Shown here one piece after another: positions 1 through 6,952 of a stretch of 14,021 nt of DNA (the stretch's first letter is position 1; the number at the start of each line of letters is the position of its first letter). The stretch is from Bacteroidota bacterium. GTDB taxonomy: Bacteria > Bacteroidota > Ignavibacteria > Ignavibacteriales > Ignavibacteriaceae. The notes below the pieces were generated by a model, which worked only from the letters and a program-made list of their open reading frames with translations, had not been told where the DNA came from and searched no databases. The DNA is taken from positions 1-14,021 of the forward strand of contig JAUZPC010000031.1 in assembly GCA_030706105.1 (NCBI GenBank). The letters are read 5' to 3'. The position numbers and the translations under genes were made by a program.

Positions 1-826
1 AATTATTTTTAATAATATCAATAAAATCTTTTTTCTGCGGTACTGACGTATCTGTAATTTTGTAATAACCGTTAGCTTCAAAACACTGAGTGCAGGCGCT
101 TAGATGCGCAAATATCTTTTGATTATCGTGCAGATCAAGTGAAATAAATAAATTATTGCTAACAATTGCCGAGAGGCGGTTAATGACGTCAATCTCCAAA
201 GTTGTAAATTCATCAAACCCGCTGATAACTATAAGAGAGACGTTCTCAAACAGTTGAATAAAATTTGCAGCCAGTTCATCATCGGTAATATTTTTAAAAT
301 CGGTATATAAGTCCCCAGTTTCTTTATAATTAAGGGAGAGTATTTTCTCCTGATATTTTTCAAAGATAGAGGCAATATCCTCAACTTTATTTCTTTCTCC
401 GGGAGGGGCGCTGCCAAGATTTTGCCTTAAATTTTCCGGTTTAATGCCGTGCCTTTTATATTCGGTAATTACATTCAGAATTTTTTCCAATGTTCCGAAT
501 GGTATTTCCGGTTTGTAAGCATTAAAATATGATAATTCTTTATAGTTTATGCATTGTTTTAATAAAACAAGAGCAGCCGAACTGCCGAGCAGGTTGTATG
601 AATAAGAGCCGGCCTTTAAAAGCCGTATTACCGTACTTTCAAATGTTTCAATATTTATCCTTGAAGCATCTTTGTTGTTCCGGTCTGTAATTACCTGCTT
701 TTTGTAATTCCTTTGTTTCCTTCTTGTCGGGACGATGATAAGGATTTTACCCGGATCTTGGTTTAAATTTGAGGTTATAAGATTATCTAAATTTAGTTCA
801 TCAGCATTCAGCTTAGAGTAAATCAT
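1..826 (-). CDS. AddB-like nuclease/recombination protein, N-terminal part (runs off the left edge)
   Basis: I translated the minus strand by hand from the ATG at 826-824. The frame stays open for 275 codons to the window edge, so only the N-terminal part is present. Residues 27-39 (KILIIVPTRRKQR) match the opening strand and 'PT..k.r.l' pattern of AddB-type subunits, which keep a degenerate helicase-like N-terminus where the Walker lysine would be. Residues 198-207 (LIVISGFDEF) match the conserved 'GF..F...E' strand later in this domain. In the family a C-terminal PD-(D/E)XK nuclease domain follows, and the protein works with a UvrD-like AddA partner in double-strand-break end processing; both would lie outside this window. 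The start overlaps the stop of the upstream CYTH gene by 4 bases (ATGA), which implies translational coupling. The family call is from motif recognition and could be a more distant PD-(D/E)XK nuclease-family member. Confidence 0.72.
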   Translation of the reverse strand, partial: MIYSKLNADELNLDNLITSNLNQDPGKILIIVPTRRKQRNYKKQVITDRNNKDASRINIETFESTVIRLLKAGSYSYNLLGSSAALVLLKQCINYKELSYFNAYKPEIPFGTLEKILNVITEYKRHGIKPENLRQNLGSAPPGERNKVEDIASIFEKYQEKILSLNYKETGDLYTDFKNITDDELAANFIQLFENVSLIVISGFDEFTTLEIDVINRLSAIVSNNLFISLDLHDNQKIFAHLSACTQCFEANGYYKITDTSVPQKKDFIDIIKNN

Positions 827-1332
827 TGCCCTTTTCCGGTTAAAATATCCCTGTAAGATTTTTTAAGCTCATCAAGATCGTTAAGTTCAAGAAGGTTTTT
901 AATTTTATTGAATCTTTTGCGTGCTTCTTCGGGGCTTCCAAGTACTAATGTCTCAAGCTCCAGAAAGGTCCCTGCATTTTTTACTTCATCCAAATGGATT
1001 CTTGTATTATTGTACAAATAAAGAGATCTGGTTTTTTCAACCACTGTTTCAATATCAAGAGTATCTTCAAAAAATGTTTCTGCATCGGGAGAAAGGATAG
1101 TTAAAAGTTGATAGTCGGACCAGCGGTCGCTGCCTGATTTTTCATCCCTTTTATATTTAATCAAAGTCTGGGTATCGTCTTCAATCCGTAACTTAAGTAG
1201 TCCGCATTTGCATTTATAGTAAATATCCTTTTGTGTTAATACATGCACAAATTCGGCATTAATTTCATTTAATCTGTTAATATAAAATTGATGTCCATCG
1301 GTTTTAACTTTTAATTCTAAATTTACAGGCAT
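823..1332 (-). CDS. CYTH-domain protein (CyaB / thiamine-triphosphatase-like triphosphate tunnel enzyme)
   Basis: This 169-residue protein has the CYTH pattern along its length. The N-terminal strand carries ELKVK (E6, K8, K10), a variant of the ExExK signature. Next come DIYYK at 36-40, LKLR at 46-49 and KYKR at 59-62. The block EKTR (99-102), then R111, LDEV (114-117) and FLELE (123-127) supplies the basic and acidic residues that line the triphosphate tunnel in this family. CYTH enzymes act in the cytoplasm on triphosphates (class IV adenylate cyclase, thiamine triphosphatase, inorganic triphosphatase); the sequence alone does not say which. I start at ATG 1332-1330 because MPVNLELK puts the signature at the usual N-terminal place. 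An upstream ATG at 1437 would add 35 aromatic- and histidine-rich residues with no family match. Its TGA overlaps the ATG of the AddB-like gene downstream. Confidence 0.85.
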   Translation of the reverse strand: MPVNLELKVKTDGHQFYINRLNEINAEFVHVLTQKDIYYKCKCGLLKLRIEDDTQTLIKYKRDEKSGSDRWSDYQLLTILSPDAETFFEDTLDIETVVEKTRSLYLYNNTRIHLDEVKNAGTFLELETLVLGSPEEARKRFNKIKNLLELNDLDELKKSYRDILTGKGQ

Positions 1333-1635
1333 AATCTTACTTTCAAAATGATTTGCGTAAAAATGTTTATGGTAATAAAAGGAATATCTATAAAGACACA
1401 TTATAATATACTCAAAAAACCATAATAATATCAACATTTTAAATGGCAGAAAATAGAGCTTTATAAAAAAAAGGAAGCCGATAATCAGAATTAAGAAATG
1501 TTATACTTAAAATTTGCATTATTAATTAGCCTGGTTACTTTACAGATGTGCGTTTTCCCCTGCTAAAATTTCTTTCTTGCTATTATATTATTCTTGTATA
1601 TATTAAAGTAGTTAAATAATTATTTTTTTACGATT
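1333..1635. other. Divergent intergenic region
   Basis: This roughly 300-bp AT-rich spacer separates the minus-strand CYTH gene from the plus-strand barrel gene, so it should hold promoters in both directions. I see no clear Shine-Dalgarno for either gene, no strong consensus promoter and no convincing hairpin. The minus strand stays open from 1332 out to 1437, but the translation is low-complexity and I treat it as noncoding. Confidence 0.5.
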
Positions 1636-2280
1636 ATGAAGCATATTCTTATTATCTTTTTTATTGCAGCTGCTCTCGGCACAATTAAAGCTCAGGGCAT
1701 TGGTGAAATTGTACCTGATAAAAAACCTGAGGCTTTTCCGCCGCATACTATCGGTTTGGATTTGATGTTTACCGAAGGCGGATTTGGGTTCGGCGGTTTT
1801 TATAGAAAAGAATTAGGTGAGCATATTACCGGCTTTATTGACTTTTCCATCTCAGAGGCAAAGGACGAACGTGAATTTGAGTATGTGGACTATTATGGGC
1901 AGACCTATGTAGCCGGGAAAAAGAACCGTGTATTTACGATGCCGCTTAGTTTCGGAGTCCAGTACAGAATGTTTGAAGATGCTATTGCTGACAATCTGCG
2001 CCCTTATGTAAATGGCGGAATAGGTCCTTCATTTGTTGTTACTACACCTTATGAAATGGAATTTTTTGACTCCTTTGGCAAAGCAAGGGGTAAATGGGCA
2101 TTAGGCGGTTATGTTGGCATTGGTGCTAATTTTGGCTTGGACAAAAAGAATTTGATTGGACTAAACTTAAGGTATTATTTTACTCATTTCTTTGATAATG
2201 GTGTTGAAAGTCTTGCAAATGTTTATCATAAAGATTTGGGCGGAATTGCACTGGCTATAAATATTGGAATTATGTATTAG
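1636..2280 (+). CDS. Secreted outer-membrane beta-barrel-like protein
   Basis: This 214-residue protein has a clear signal peptide: MKHILIIFFIAAALGTIKAQ has a basic start, a hydrophobic core and an Ala-x-Ala-like end (IKAQ), with cleavage likely near residue 19-20. The mature part alternates glycine- and aromatic-rich strands (for example FGFGGFYRK, FGVQYRMF, VGIGANFGL, GLNLRYYF). It ends in NIGIMY, a terminal strand with a C-terminal aromatic residue, as is usual for barrels inserted by the BAM machinery. It is therefore probably a small outer-membrane barrel of the kind often annotated 'outer membrane beta-barrel protein'. I cannot assign a ligand or transport role. It stands alone: the next gene on the same strand is more than 2 kb away, and an imperfect hairpin just after the stop (about 2282-2311) may be a weak terminator. 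No Shine-Dalgarno is obvious before the ATG. Confidence 0.75.
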   Translation: MKHILIIFFIAAALGTIKAQGIGEIVPDKKPEAFPPHTIGLDLMFTEGGFGFGGFYRKELGEHITGFIDFSISEAKDEREFEYVDYYGQTYVAGKKNRVFTMPLSFGVQYRMFEDAIADNLRPYVNGGIGPSFVVTTPYEMEFFDSFGKARGKWALGGYVGIGANFGLDKKNLIGLNLRYYFTHFFDNGVESLANVYHKDLGGIALAINIGIMY

Positions 2281-2365
2281 ACTATTCTTCTCCAAAATAA
2301 GAAGATAATAGATATTGCGGCAAGCTGTGATAGAATTAATAAATGAGAACCTCACCCATCCCATA

Positions 2366-2629
2366 GGTGGCTGTTGCACGAAGGGGGAAAAGTGTATTAT
2401 GGGCATCTGCCTAAAGGAGATTGAGCCCGGTTACGGGCGATATATTAGTAGCTATTTAAAGCGAAGTGAAGATTAAAGAGCTCCGTGGGAGCGATATGTT
2501 GCCCTATTGTTTTATTCGTATAACCAACTAAAATACCCGAATCCGTTCTTTCTTTATATACCGCTCCTATGGAGCTCTGAACTCTCTTAGGATATATTTT
2601 TCTACTGACATTTCGTTCCTACGGAACTT
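2366..2629. repeat. Direct repeat copy 1, with REP-like palindromes (left of the transposase)
   Basis: This block recurs at 3334-3597 in the same orientation at a constant offset of 968. Hand alignment of 2366-2576 with 3334-3544 gives 23 mismatches in 211 positions and no gaps (about 89% identity). The next 36 bases are diverged, and the final palindrome matches again. Internal palindromes are GCCCG-GTTA-CGGGC (2425-2438), GCTCC-GTG-GGAGC (2480-2492), GCTCC-TAT-GGAGC (2563-2575) and GTTCC-TAC-GGAAC (2615-2627). The first two are followed by GATAT. The last two are in inverted orientation relative to the second, preceded by the complementary tail. This fits a REP/BIME-like array. No gene is supported in 2281-2733. 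Confidence 0.85.
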
Positions 2630-2733
2630 AAACTCCAATTTTCTTCTGATATTTCGCTGGGCCCTGCATTGGCGATATGTTAATAGAAAAACAGAATAAA
2701 TGAATAAAGAGATTCAGATGAGTGATATATTGC

Positions 2734-3195
2734 TCATAGCACGTCTTCAAAAATATATCTTTCGTCATACGGGACTTCATACACCTTGAGAAATTCCAAA
2801 TACTCTTCCCCAAATGATTTAGTTCTATGATGTTCTTCTTGATTAATTATATATTTTATCACCTTTTCTGCCCCACTTTTTGATACAGAGAAAACGCCAT
2901 ACCCTGTCTGCCACTCAAATTTCCCAGCAACAAACTTCTTTTCATTTATAAATCTTGAACTATTAGCTTTTACCTTCCCCATAAAGTCTGAGACAGAAAT
3001 ACTCGGTGACATACTAACTAAAATATGAAAATGATTTGGGACATTCTCAATTGCTATCAGTTTACAATTTAGTCCAGATATGATTCCGGAAATATATTTT
3101 TTAATTTCTTCTCCATGTTTTTTGGGTATGAGGTTTAATCTATTCTTTACAGCAAAGACACAGTGAATATAAATTTGTGAATATGTGTTTGGCAT
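2734..3195 (-). CDS. IS200-like Y1 (HUH) transposase, REP-associated type (RAYT/TnpA-REP)
   Basis: At 153 residues this is the normal size for a single-domain Y1 transposase. Y1 enzymes nick and rejoin single-stranded DNA through a covalent phosphotyrosine bond. Visible hallmarks are the N-terminal strand IYIHCVFAVKNR (8-19), the metal-binding HUH pair in PNHFHILV (H55, H57), and the catalytic helix KYIINQEEHH with Y115 and Q119 in the family's Y-x3-Q spacing. The GYGVFSVSKS stretch (98-107) before that helix is typical of REP-associated members rather than classic IS200 TnpA. All expected catalytic residues are present, so the gene looks intact. It sits between two direct repeats rich in palindromes, the substrate type such enzymes are known to bind. 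No accessory TnpB is present. The start MPNTYSQIYIH places the first strand as in relatives. Confidence 0.88.
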   Translation of the reverse strand: MPNTYSQIYIHCVFAVKNRLNLIPKKHGEEIKKYISGIISGLNCKLIAIENVPNHFHILVSMSPSISVSDFMGKVKANSSRFINEKKFVAGKFEWQTGYGVFSVSKSGAEKVIKYIINQEEHHRTKSFGEEYLEFLKVYEVPYDERYIFEDVL

Positions 3196-3333
3196 AAAAC
3201 AAGTTATCCTTTAATTTTTATTTTACAAGTTTTGCATGTTTATGGGGGCTAACTTAGTATATAAGGCTTTAATTAGCAAAGGAAATATCTTAAATTTATT
3301 ATTATCATCTAACCGATTACATAGAGCTCCTAT

Positions 3334-3597
3334 GGTGGCTGTTGCACAAAGGGGAGAAATTGCATTATGGGTGTCAGCCTAAAGGAGATTGAGCCCGGTT
3401 ACGGGCGATATACTAGTAGCTATTTGAAGCGAAAGGAAGATTAAAGAGCTCCGTAGGTGCGATATGTTGCCCGATTGTTTTATTCGCATAACCTATGAAA
3501 ATACCCGGATTCGTCCTTTCCTTATATACCGCTCCTATGGAGCTCCTTTATAATATATTATCACCATTCCTACTAACGTGTCGCTCCTACGGAGCTT
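3334..3597. repeat. Direct repeat copy 2, with REP-like palindromes (right of the transposase)
   Basis: This copy has the same orientation and internal order as the one at 2366-2629. Palindromes lie at 3393-3406 (GCCCG-GTTA-CGGGC), 3448-3460 (imperfect, GCTCC-GTA-GGTGC), 3531-3543 and 3583-3595. In the last palindrome the two copies differ by compensating changes (GTTCC/GGAAC in copy 1, GCTCC/GGAGC here), so the stem is kept while the sequence changes. That suggests the hairpin itself matters. Confidence 0.85.
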
Positions 3598-3770
3598 CTT
3601 TACACGTTTATTCTTTGTTACTGGCATAAAACTTCCAGTTACATAATTTTCTCTTATTGTCAATATGTGGGCCCATATTCCAGTGCATCGTTAAATGAGA
3701 AAAATTAGAAGTAAAAGCATAAACAAAATTTCCACGTCTATTTCACTTCTTAGTTGTAAAATGAACTTCA

Positions 3771-3789
3771 ATGCAACAGCCGCCATAGG
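3771..3789 (-). repeat. Short inverted fragment of the 264-bp repeat edge
   Basis: Read on the minus strand this is CCTATGGCGGCTGTTGCAT, which differs at only two positions from CCTATGGTGGCTGTTGCAC at 3329-3347, the left edge of repeat copy 2. It is in opposite orientation and isolated from the rest of the repeat. It may be the relic of a third copy. The rest of 3598-3854 holds no supported gene; a GC-rich stretch near 3808-3830 (CGCCTACGGCAAGCAGG) looks like part of another dispersed palindrome. Confidence 0.5.
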
Positions 3790-3854
3790 AACAGGTTAAT
3801 CTTTTCGCCTACGGCAAGCAGGCCGCGCCCTCCTTACGTTCACCATTCGCAATT

Positions 3855-4394
3855 CTATTTCCACTTTATTGTGCAGCCGATAGTAAAAGTTTCAGGGACT
3901 GATATTTCTTTTCCGGCAAGCAATTCTTCAATGGCATCCCTTAAGTAATTGCTCTGAACAGCTTCTTCATCTTTCCAATTATCGTCAATTTTACCGTGAA
4001 ATGCCAATTTCCTCTGCTTGTCAAAAAGAAAAATTTCAGGTGTATGGCTTGCATCAAATGATTTAGCTGTCTCCTGCGAAGAATCTCTCAAATATAGAAA
4101 ATTAAACCCTTTTTCTTTTGCTCTCTTCTTCATCTCCTCAAATGAATCCTCGGGATATTTAATTTCATCATTAGAACTAATGGCAGCAACTGCCAGTCCT
4201 TTATCTGCATAATCACTTTGTATTTTAATAATCCGGTTTTCGTAAGCCTGAACGTATGGGCAGTGGTTGCAGGAAAATATTATCAGTAAAAGCTCTTTGT
4301 CCTTAAAACTATCGGGAGTATAAAAGCTGCCGTCTATATTTTCCAGATTGAAAAACGGCAGGGACGAGCCAATTTTTAATGTTGTAGTTGCCAT
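3855..4394 (-). CDS. Thioredoxin-fold redoxin family protein (CNHC active site)
   Basis: This 179-residue protein begins like an AhpC/TSA or redoxin domain (IGSSLPFFNLENIDG, residues 8-22). The first strand leads into FSCNHCPYV, giving a CxxC pair at C42 and C45 in the thioredoxin position. The cis-proline loop is SHTPEIFLFD (P119). The C-terminus is IGCTIKWK with an extra cysteine, C174; this 'GC.IKWK' ending is typical of a widespread cytoplasmic thioredoxin-like family usually annotated only as 'thioredoxin family protein' or 'redoxin'. No signal peptide is visible, so it should be cytoplasmic. The redox partner and substrate are unknown. The gene is divergent from the M14 peptidase, with 137 bases between the two starts. 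Both active-site cysteines are present, so it looks functional. Confidence 0.85.
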   Translation of the reverse strand: MATTTLKIGSSLPFFNLENIDGSFYTPDSFKDKELLLIIFSCNHCPYVQAYENRIIKIQSDYADKGLAVAAISSNDEIKYPEDSFEEMKKRAKEKGFNFLYLRDSSQETAKSFDASHTPEIFLFDKQRKLAFHGKIDDNWKDEEAVQSNYLRDAIEELLAGKEISVPETFTIGCTIKWK

Positions 4395-4531
4395 GTTGTT
4401 TCCTTAATATTTCAATTGCTGCTTTCTAAAATATACCATGAATGTGAATTTGTCAAAAATATTGTATATTGCATACAGTTACAATTAAATAATTGTTTTT
4501 ATATATATTTAAAAGCCGGATATTGAAATTT

Positions 4532-5992
4532 ATGTATAAGTACTTCGTCGGTTTTGTATTATTAATAAATGTATGCGTTATGGCACAAGAAACAAGTTTT
4601 ATAAATGACCTTTATTTTGATTATTCAAATTATAAAGAGATTTCCTTAGCTAAAAAGAGGATTAAGCACGCCGATATTATTCAGCTAATGGATAAACTAA
4701 AAGAGAATAAAAAGTTCGAGATTAGCAAGGTCGGTAAATCCGCTCAAAAAAGAGATATTCATCTTATTAAGTACGGTAATGGGAAAACAAAAGTATTCTT
4801 GTGGTCTCAAATGCACGGAGACGAATCCACTGCTACAATGGGGTTGTTTGATATCTTTAATTTCCTTACGGCGATGGATAGATATGATGATTTACGCAAA
4901 TTACTAAATGACAGTTTAACTATTTATTTTATTCCGATGGTTAATCCCGATGGGGCTGAGGTTTACCAGAGAAGGAACGCTTACGATATTGACATCAACA
5001 GGGATTATGTTAACAAGCAGACTCCCGAAGCACGGATGCTCCGCTCAGTGTTTGATACAATAAGGGCAGATTTCGGATTTAATCTTCACGACCAAAACGG
5101 CAGTTATGCTGCGGGTGAGTCGCCCCGTAATGCGGCAATATCTTTTCTTGCTCCTGCCGTAAATTATAATAAAGACATTACACCAAACAGAAAAGTTGCC
5201 ATGCAGGTTATAGCTGCAATAAATAAATCCCTAAAACAATACATCCCCGGGCATATTGCAAAGTATAATGATGACTTTGAACCGCGCGCATTTGGCGATA
5301 ATTTCCAAAAAGAAGGGATGAGCACGATTTTAATTGAGTCAGGCGGGTGGCTTAATGATACGGAAAAGCAGTTTGTCAGAAAGCTGAATTTTCTTGCACT
5401 GATTTCTGCTTTTATAAACATTGCCAACAGCACTTACACTAAATATGACGTTAAGGAGTATGAGTCTATTCCTTTTAACAAAGAAATATTTTCAGATGTT
5501 ATATTAAGAAGCGTTACTCTTAAGAGAGGGAAGAAACAGATTGTTGCTGATGTTGCTGTAAAAAGGGTAGAAAAGAACAGTAAAGATTATAAAATAGGAT
5601 ATTATGAATCTGAAGTTGATGATATAGGAGATCTTACCGGGGCATATGGCCTTGAAGAGTATGACTGCACCGGATTAACTTTAGAACCCGGTAAAATATT
5701 CAGCAAAACTGTCAGTAAGGTCGATACTCTGGAAGATGTTGATATAAATAAAATATTCCTTGAAGGGTGTACTACAATTCAGGTAAAAAAAATCGACGAT
5801 TCACTGGCTTTCTGTAAATACCCAATAAATGTCTGCTCTAAAAATAAAAAACAGATAGAGAGTAAAGTCGGGTCCCCGGCTGATTTCGGTTTGTACAAAG
5901 ATGGTGAGCTTATCTATATAATGGTAAACGGATACTTGTATGACCCCAACAACGAAACCGGTTATATAGCAAATGGCAGGATAAACCGATAG
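4532..5992 (+). CDS. Secreted M14-family zinc carboxypeptidase
   Basis: I start at the ATG at 4532 (486 residues) because MYKYFVGFVLLINVCVMAQ is a standard signal peptide. An earlier ATG at 4493 would put a charged stretch before it. The catalytic domain shows the M14 set: zinc ligands H95 and E98 (QMHGDES), NPDG (138-141) followed by RRNAYDIDINRDY with the substrate-binding N156-R157, third zinc ligand H186 (NLHDQN) and catalytic E269 (LIESGGW). The chain continues about 215 residues past this glutamate, into a beta-rich tail of unknown role. The likely job is hydrolysis of peptide C-termini, or possibly of peptidoglycan peptides, in the periplasm or outside the cell. It appears to be a single-gene unit; a good terminator lies about 200 bases downstream. 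All catalytic residues are intact. Confidence 0.88.
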   Translation: MYKYFVGFVLLINVCVMAQETSFINDLYFDYSNYKEISLAKKRIKHADIIQLMDKLKENKKFEISKVGKSAQKRDIHLIKYGNGKTKVFLWSQMHGDESTATMGLFDIFNFLTAMDRYDDLRKLLNDSLTIYFIPMVNPDGAEVYQRRNAYDIDINRDYVNKQTPEARMLRSVFDTIRADFGFNLHDQNGSYAAGESPRNAAISFLAPAVNYNKDITPNRKVAMQVIAAINKSLKQYIPGHIAKYNDDFEPRAFGDNFQKEGMSTILIESGGWLNDTEKQFVRKLNFLALISAFINIANSTYTKYDVKEYESIPFNKEIFSDVILRSVTLKRGKKQIVADVAVKRVEKNSKDYKIGYYESEVDDIGDLTGAYGLEEYDCTGLTLEPGKIFSKTVSKVDTLEDVDINKIFLEGCTTIQVKKIDDSLAFCKYPINVCSKNKKQIESKVGSPADFGLYKDGELIYIMVNGYLYDPNNETGYIANGRINR

Positions 5993-6002
5993 AAAACCAA
6001 TT

Positions 6003-6023
6003 AACAATGAACAATGAACAATT
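6003..6023. repeat. Heptamer tandem repeat, three units of AACAATG-type
   Basis: Three consecutive 7-base units read AACAATG, AACAATG, AACAATT directly after the M14 stop codon. This is the first of three heptamer arrays in the same spacer. Confidence 0.75.
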
Positions 6024-6080
6024 AATTGCTTAGCACTAGTTCCTACTAACTGTTATGAATCACGAAGTGATGATAGGAAA

Positions 6081-6180
6081 GTTGATAAAGTTGAAAGTTT
6101 GTAAAGTTCATAAAGTTGAATGTTTATAAAGTTTTAAGGTTTGTAAAGTTGAATGTTTATAAATTTATAAGGTTTGCAAA
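6081..6180. repeat. 33-bp tandem repeat, about 2.7 units
   Basis: Positions 6115-6147 and 6148-6180 are adjacent 33-bp units agreeing at 30 of 33 bases by hand alignment. A shortened unit (6090-6114) and a 9-base start (6081-6089) come before them. Each unit is itself built of 8-9 base pieces ending in TAAA or AAGG (for example GTTGAATG, TTTATAAA, TTTGTAAA), so the array probably grew from a shorter element. Confidence 0.8.
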
Positions 6181-6192
6181 GTAGTGTTATAT

Positions 6193-6229
6193 GCCGGTAT
6201 TAACGTTTATGTTATACCGGCCTTTTTTT
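6193..6229 (+). terminator. Rho-independent terminator
   Basis: GCCGGTAT (6193-6200) pairs perfectly with ATACCGGC (6214-6221). The stem can extend inward by three more pairs past a one-base bulge (AAC with GTT), leaving a 6-base loop. C at 6222 and seven T (6223-6229) follow. The T-run lies on the plus strand, so it would end transcripts coming from the M14 gene about 200 bases upstream. Confidence 0.85.
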
Positions 6230-6338
6230 GTTATAATCATTCAGAATTCTCTCTGAATTCGGATTACAGACCAGCTTCTTTGTCCATCCTCTACGGGCAT
6301 TGTCATTCCGATCCGAATTCGGAGAGGAATCTGTTTAG

Positions 6339-6415
6339 AACTAATAACTAATAACTAATAACTAATTACTAATTACTAATTACTAAGTACTAATTACTGA
6401 TTACTGGTTATTAGT
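6339..6415. repeat. Heptamer tandem repeat, eleven units (AACTAAT to TACTAAT)
   Basis: Eleven back-to-back 7-base units with no break in phase: four AACTAAT, two TACTAAT, TACTAAG, TACTAAT, TACTGAT, TACTGGT and TATTAGT. The units drift steadily from left to right, as expected for slippage growth from one end with older units decaying at the other. Unit length and style recall the heptanucleotide STRR repeats known from filamentous cyanobacteria. Confidence 0.88.
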
Positions 6416-6497
6416 ACTGTTATATACTAAATTATTCCGGCGCTACAAAGTACATAAAGTACTGTGTTCTCAAGCTGAATATAAAACCCCACCCGTC

Positions 6498-6518
6498 GCC
6501 CTCCCCAAAGGAGAGGGC
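6498..6518. repeat. Dispersed hairpin, GCCCTC/GAGGGC type
   Basis: GCCCTC (6498-6503) pairs with GAGGGC (6513-6518) around a short loop within CCCACCCG...AAAGCAACCC. Such 'ccctcc-aaa-ggaggg' elements are common intergenic repeats in this bacterial group. Confidence 0.55.
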
Positions 6519-6571
6519 AAAGCAACCCATGCAAGATTATGTTCGGCCATTAGTAACTCTGTCTTTTACTT

Positions 6572-6592
6572 CCCTCCCTTCAAAAGGGAGGG
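6572..6592. repeat. Dispersed hairpin CCCTCCCTT-CAA-AAGGGAGGG
   Basis: A perfect 9-bp stem with a 3-base loop is followed by GAGAGAGGGAGAG and, shortly after, TTCATGCAGCTT. The same ingredients (ATGCAGCTTCAT, a TCCCTCCC/GGGAGGGA stem, then AAAGAGGGAGAG) recur at 13767-13812 in a different order, so the two are related repeat copies. Confidence 0.7.
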
Positions 6593-6669
6593 AGAGAGGG
6601 AGAGTTCATGCAGCTTAAATTATTTTTTCGTTTCCCTTTGTGAAAATATAATTATGACAAGGCATTGTT

Positions 6670-6690
6670 GACTGATGACTGTTGACTGGT
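6670..6690. repeat. Heptamer tandem repeat, three units of GACTGNT
   Basis: The units read GACTGAT, GACTGTT, GACTGGT, and a fourth position begins TACT. They share the nACTnnT skeleton of the longer array at 6339-6415, which also ends in TACTGAT and TACTGGT. The two arrays therefore probably belong to one repeat family. Confidence 0.7.
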
Positions 6691-6952
6691 TACTCTCCTT
6701 TGGCTCTATGGTACATGTCCTCTCTCCACTATAATATTCCTATTTTTTGAGTATTCAATTTATTCGATCTTTATAACATTTCTAAAAAGTTATTGTGCCT
6801 ATCAAAATAATTTATTAGTTTTCATACGAGAGTTTATGTGATTAGTAGTTTTTAAATAATATCTACTGCCATGCCAATAGCTATAATGGAATAAATAAGA
6901 GAGTTGGGTAAAATGGCGTATTGGATATATTAAGTTTTAATGGAGTAATTTC

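Larger units (their letters stand above)
2366..3597 (-). mobile_element. Candidate REP/RAYT unit: Y1 transposase flanked by 264-bp direct repeats
   Basis: The transposase gene and its two flanking repeat copies form one symmetric unit. REP-associated tyrosine transposases are known to lie between REP or BIME arrays. The outer limits are set by where the two copies stop matching; I found no target-site duplication and cannot tell whether the whole unit moves or only the palindromes spread. The 138 bases between the gene start and the right repeat hold nothing I recognise. Confidence 0.55.
5993..6952. other. 960-bp gene-free spacer filled with tandem repeats and hairpins
   Basis: No coding frame in this stretch is convincing on either strand. 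It contains, in order, a heptamer array (6003-6023), a small palindrome ATCAC-GAA-GTGAT (6059-6071), a 33-bp tandem repeat (6081-6180), a terminator hairpin (6193-6229), an EcoRI-like palindrome region (6240-6332), a longer heptamer array (6339-6415), two purine/pyrimidine hairpins (6498-6518, 6572-6592) and a third heptamer array (6670-6690). The last 250 bases are plain AT-rich DNA that should hold the promoter of the next gene. Confidence 0.8.

Noticed and set aside
1333..1437. N-terminal extension of the CYTH protein to the ATG at 1437
   Set aside because: The added residues are low-complexity, rich in Tyr, His and Phe, and match nothing in the family; starting at 1332 puts the ELKVK signature where CYTH proteins have it.
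3191..3632. Ten-base match GGCATAAAAC at 3191-3200 and 3623-3632 as possible element ends
   Set aside because: Too short and AT-rich to set apart from chance, with no hairpin beside either copy.
4493..4531. Upstream ATG for the M14 peptidase
   Set aside because: It would place MFLYIFKSRILKF in front of a complete signal peptide that begins at 4532.
6339..6415. CRISPR-like array
   Set aside because: The units are contiguous 7-mers with no spacers, and no cas genes are in the window.
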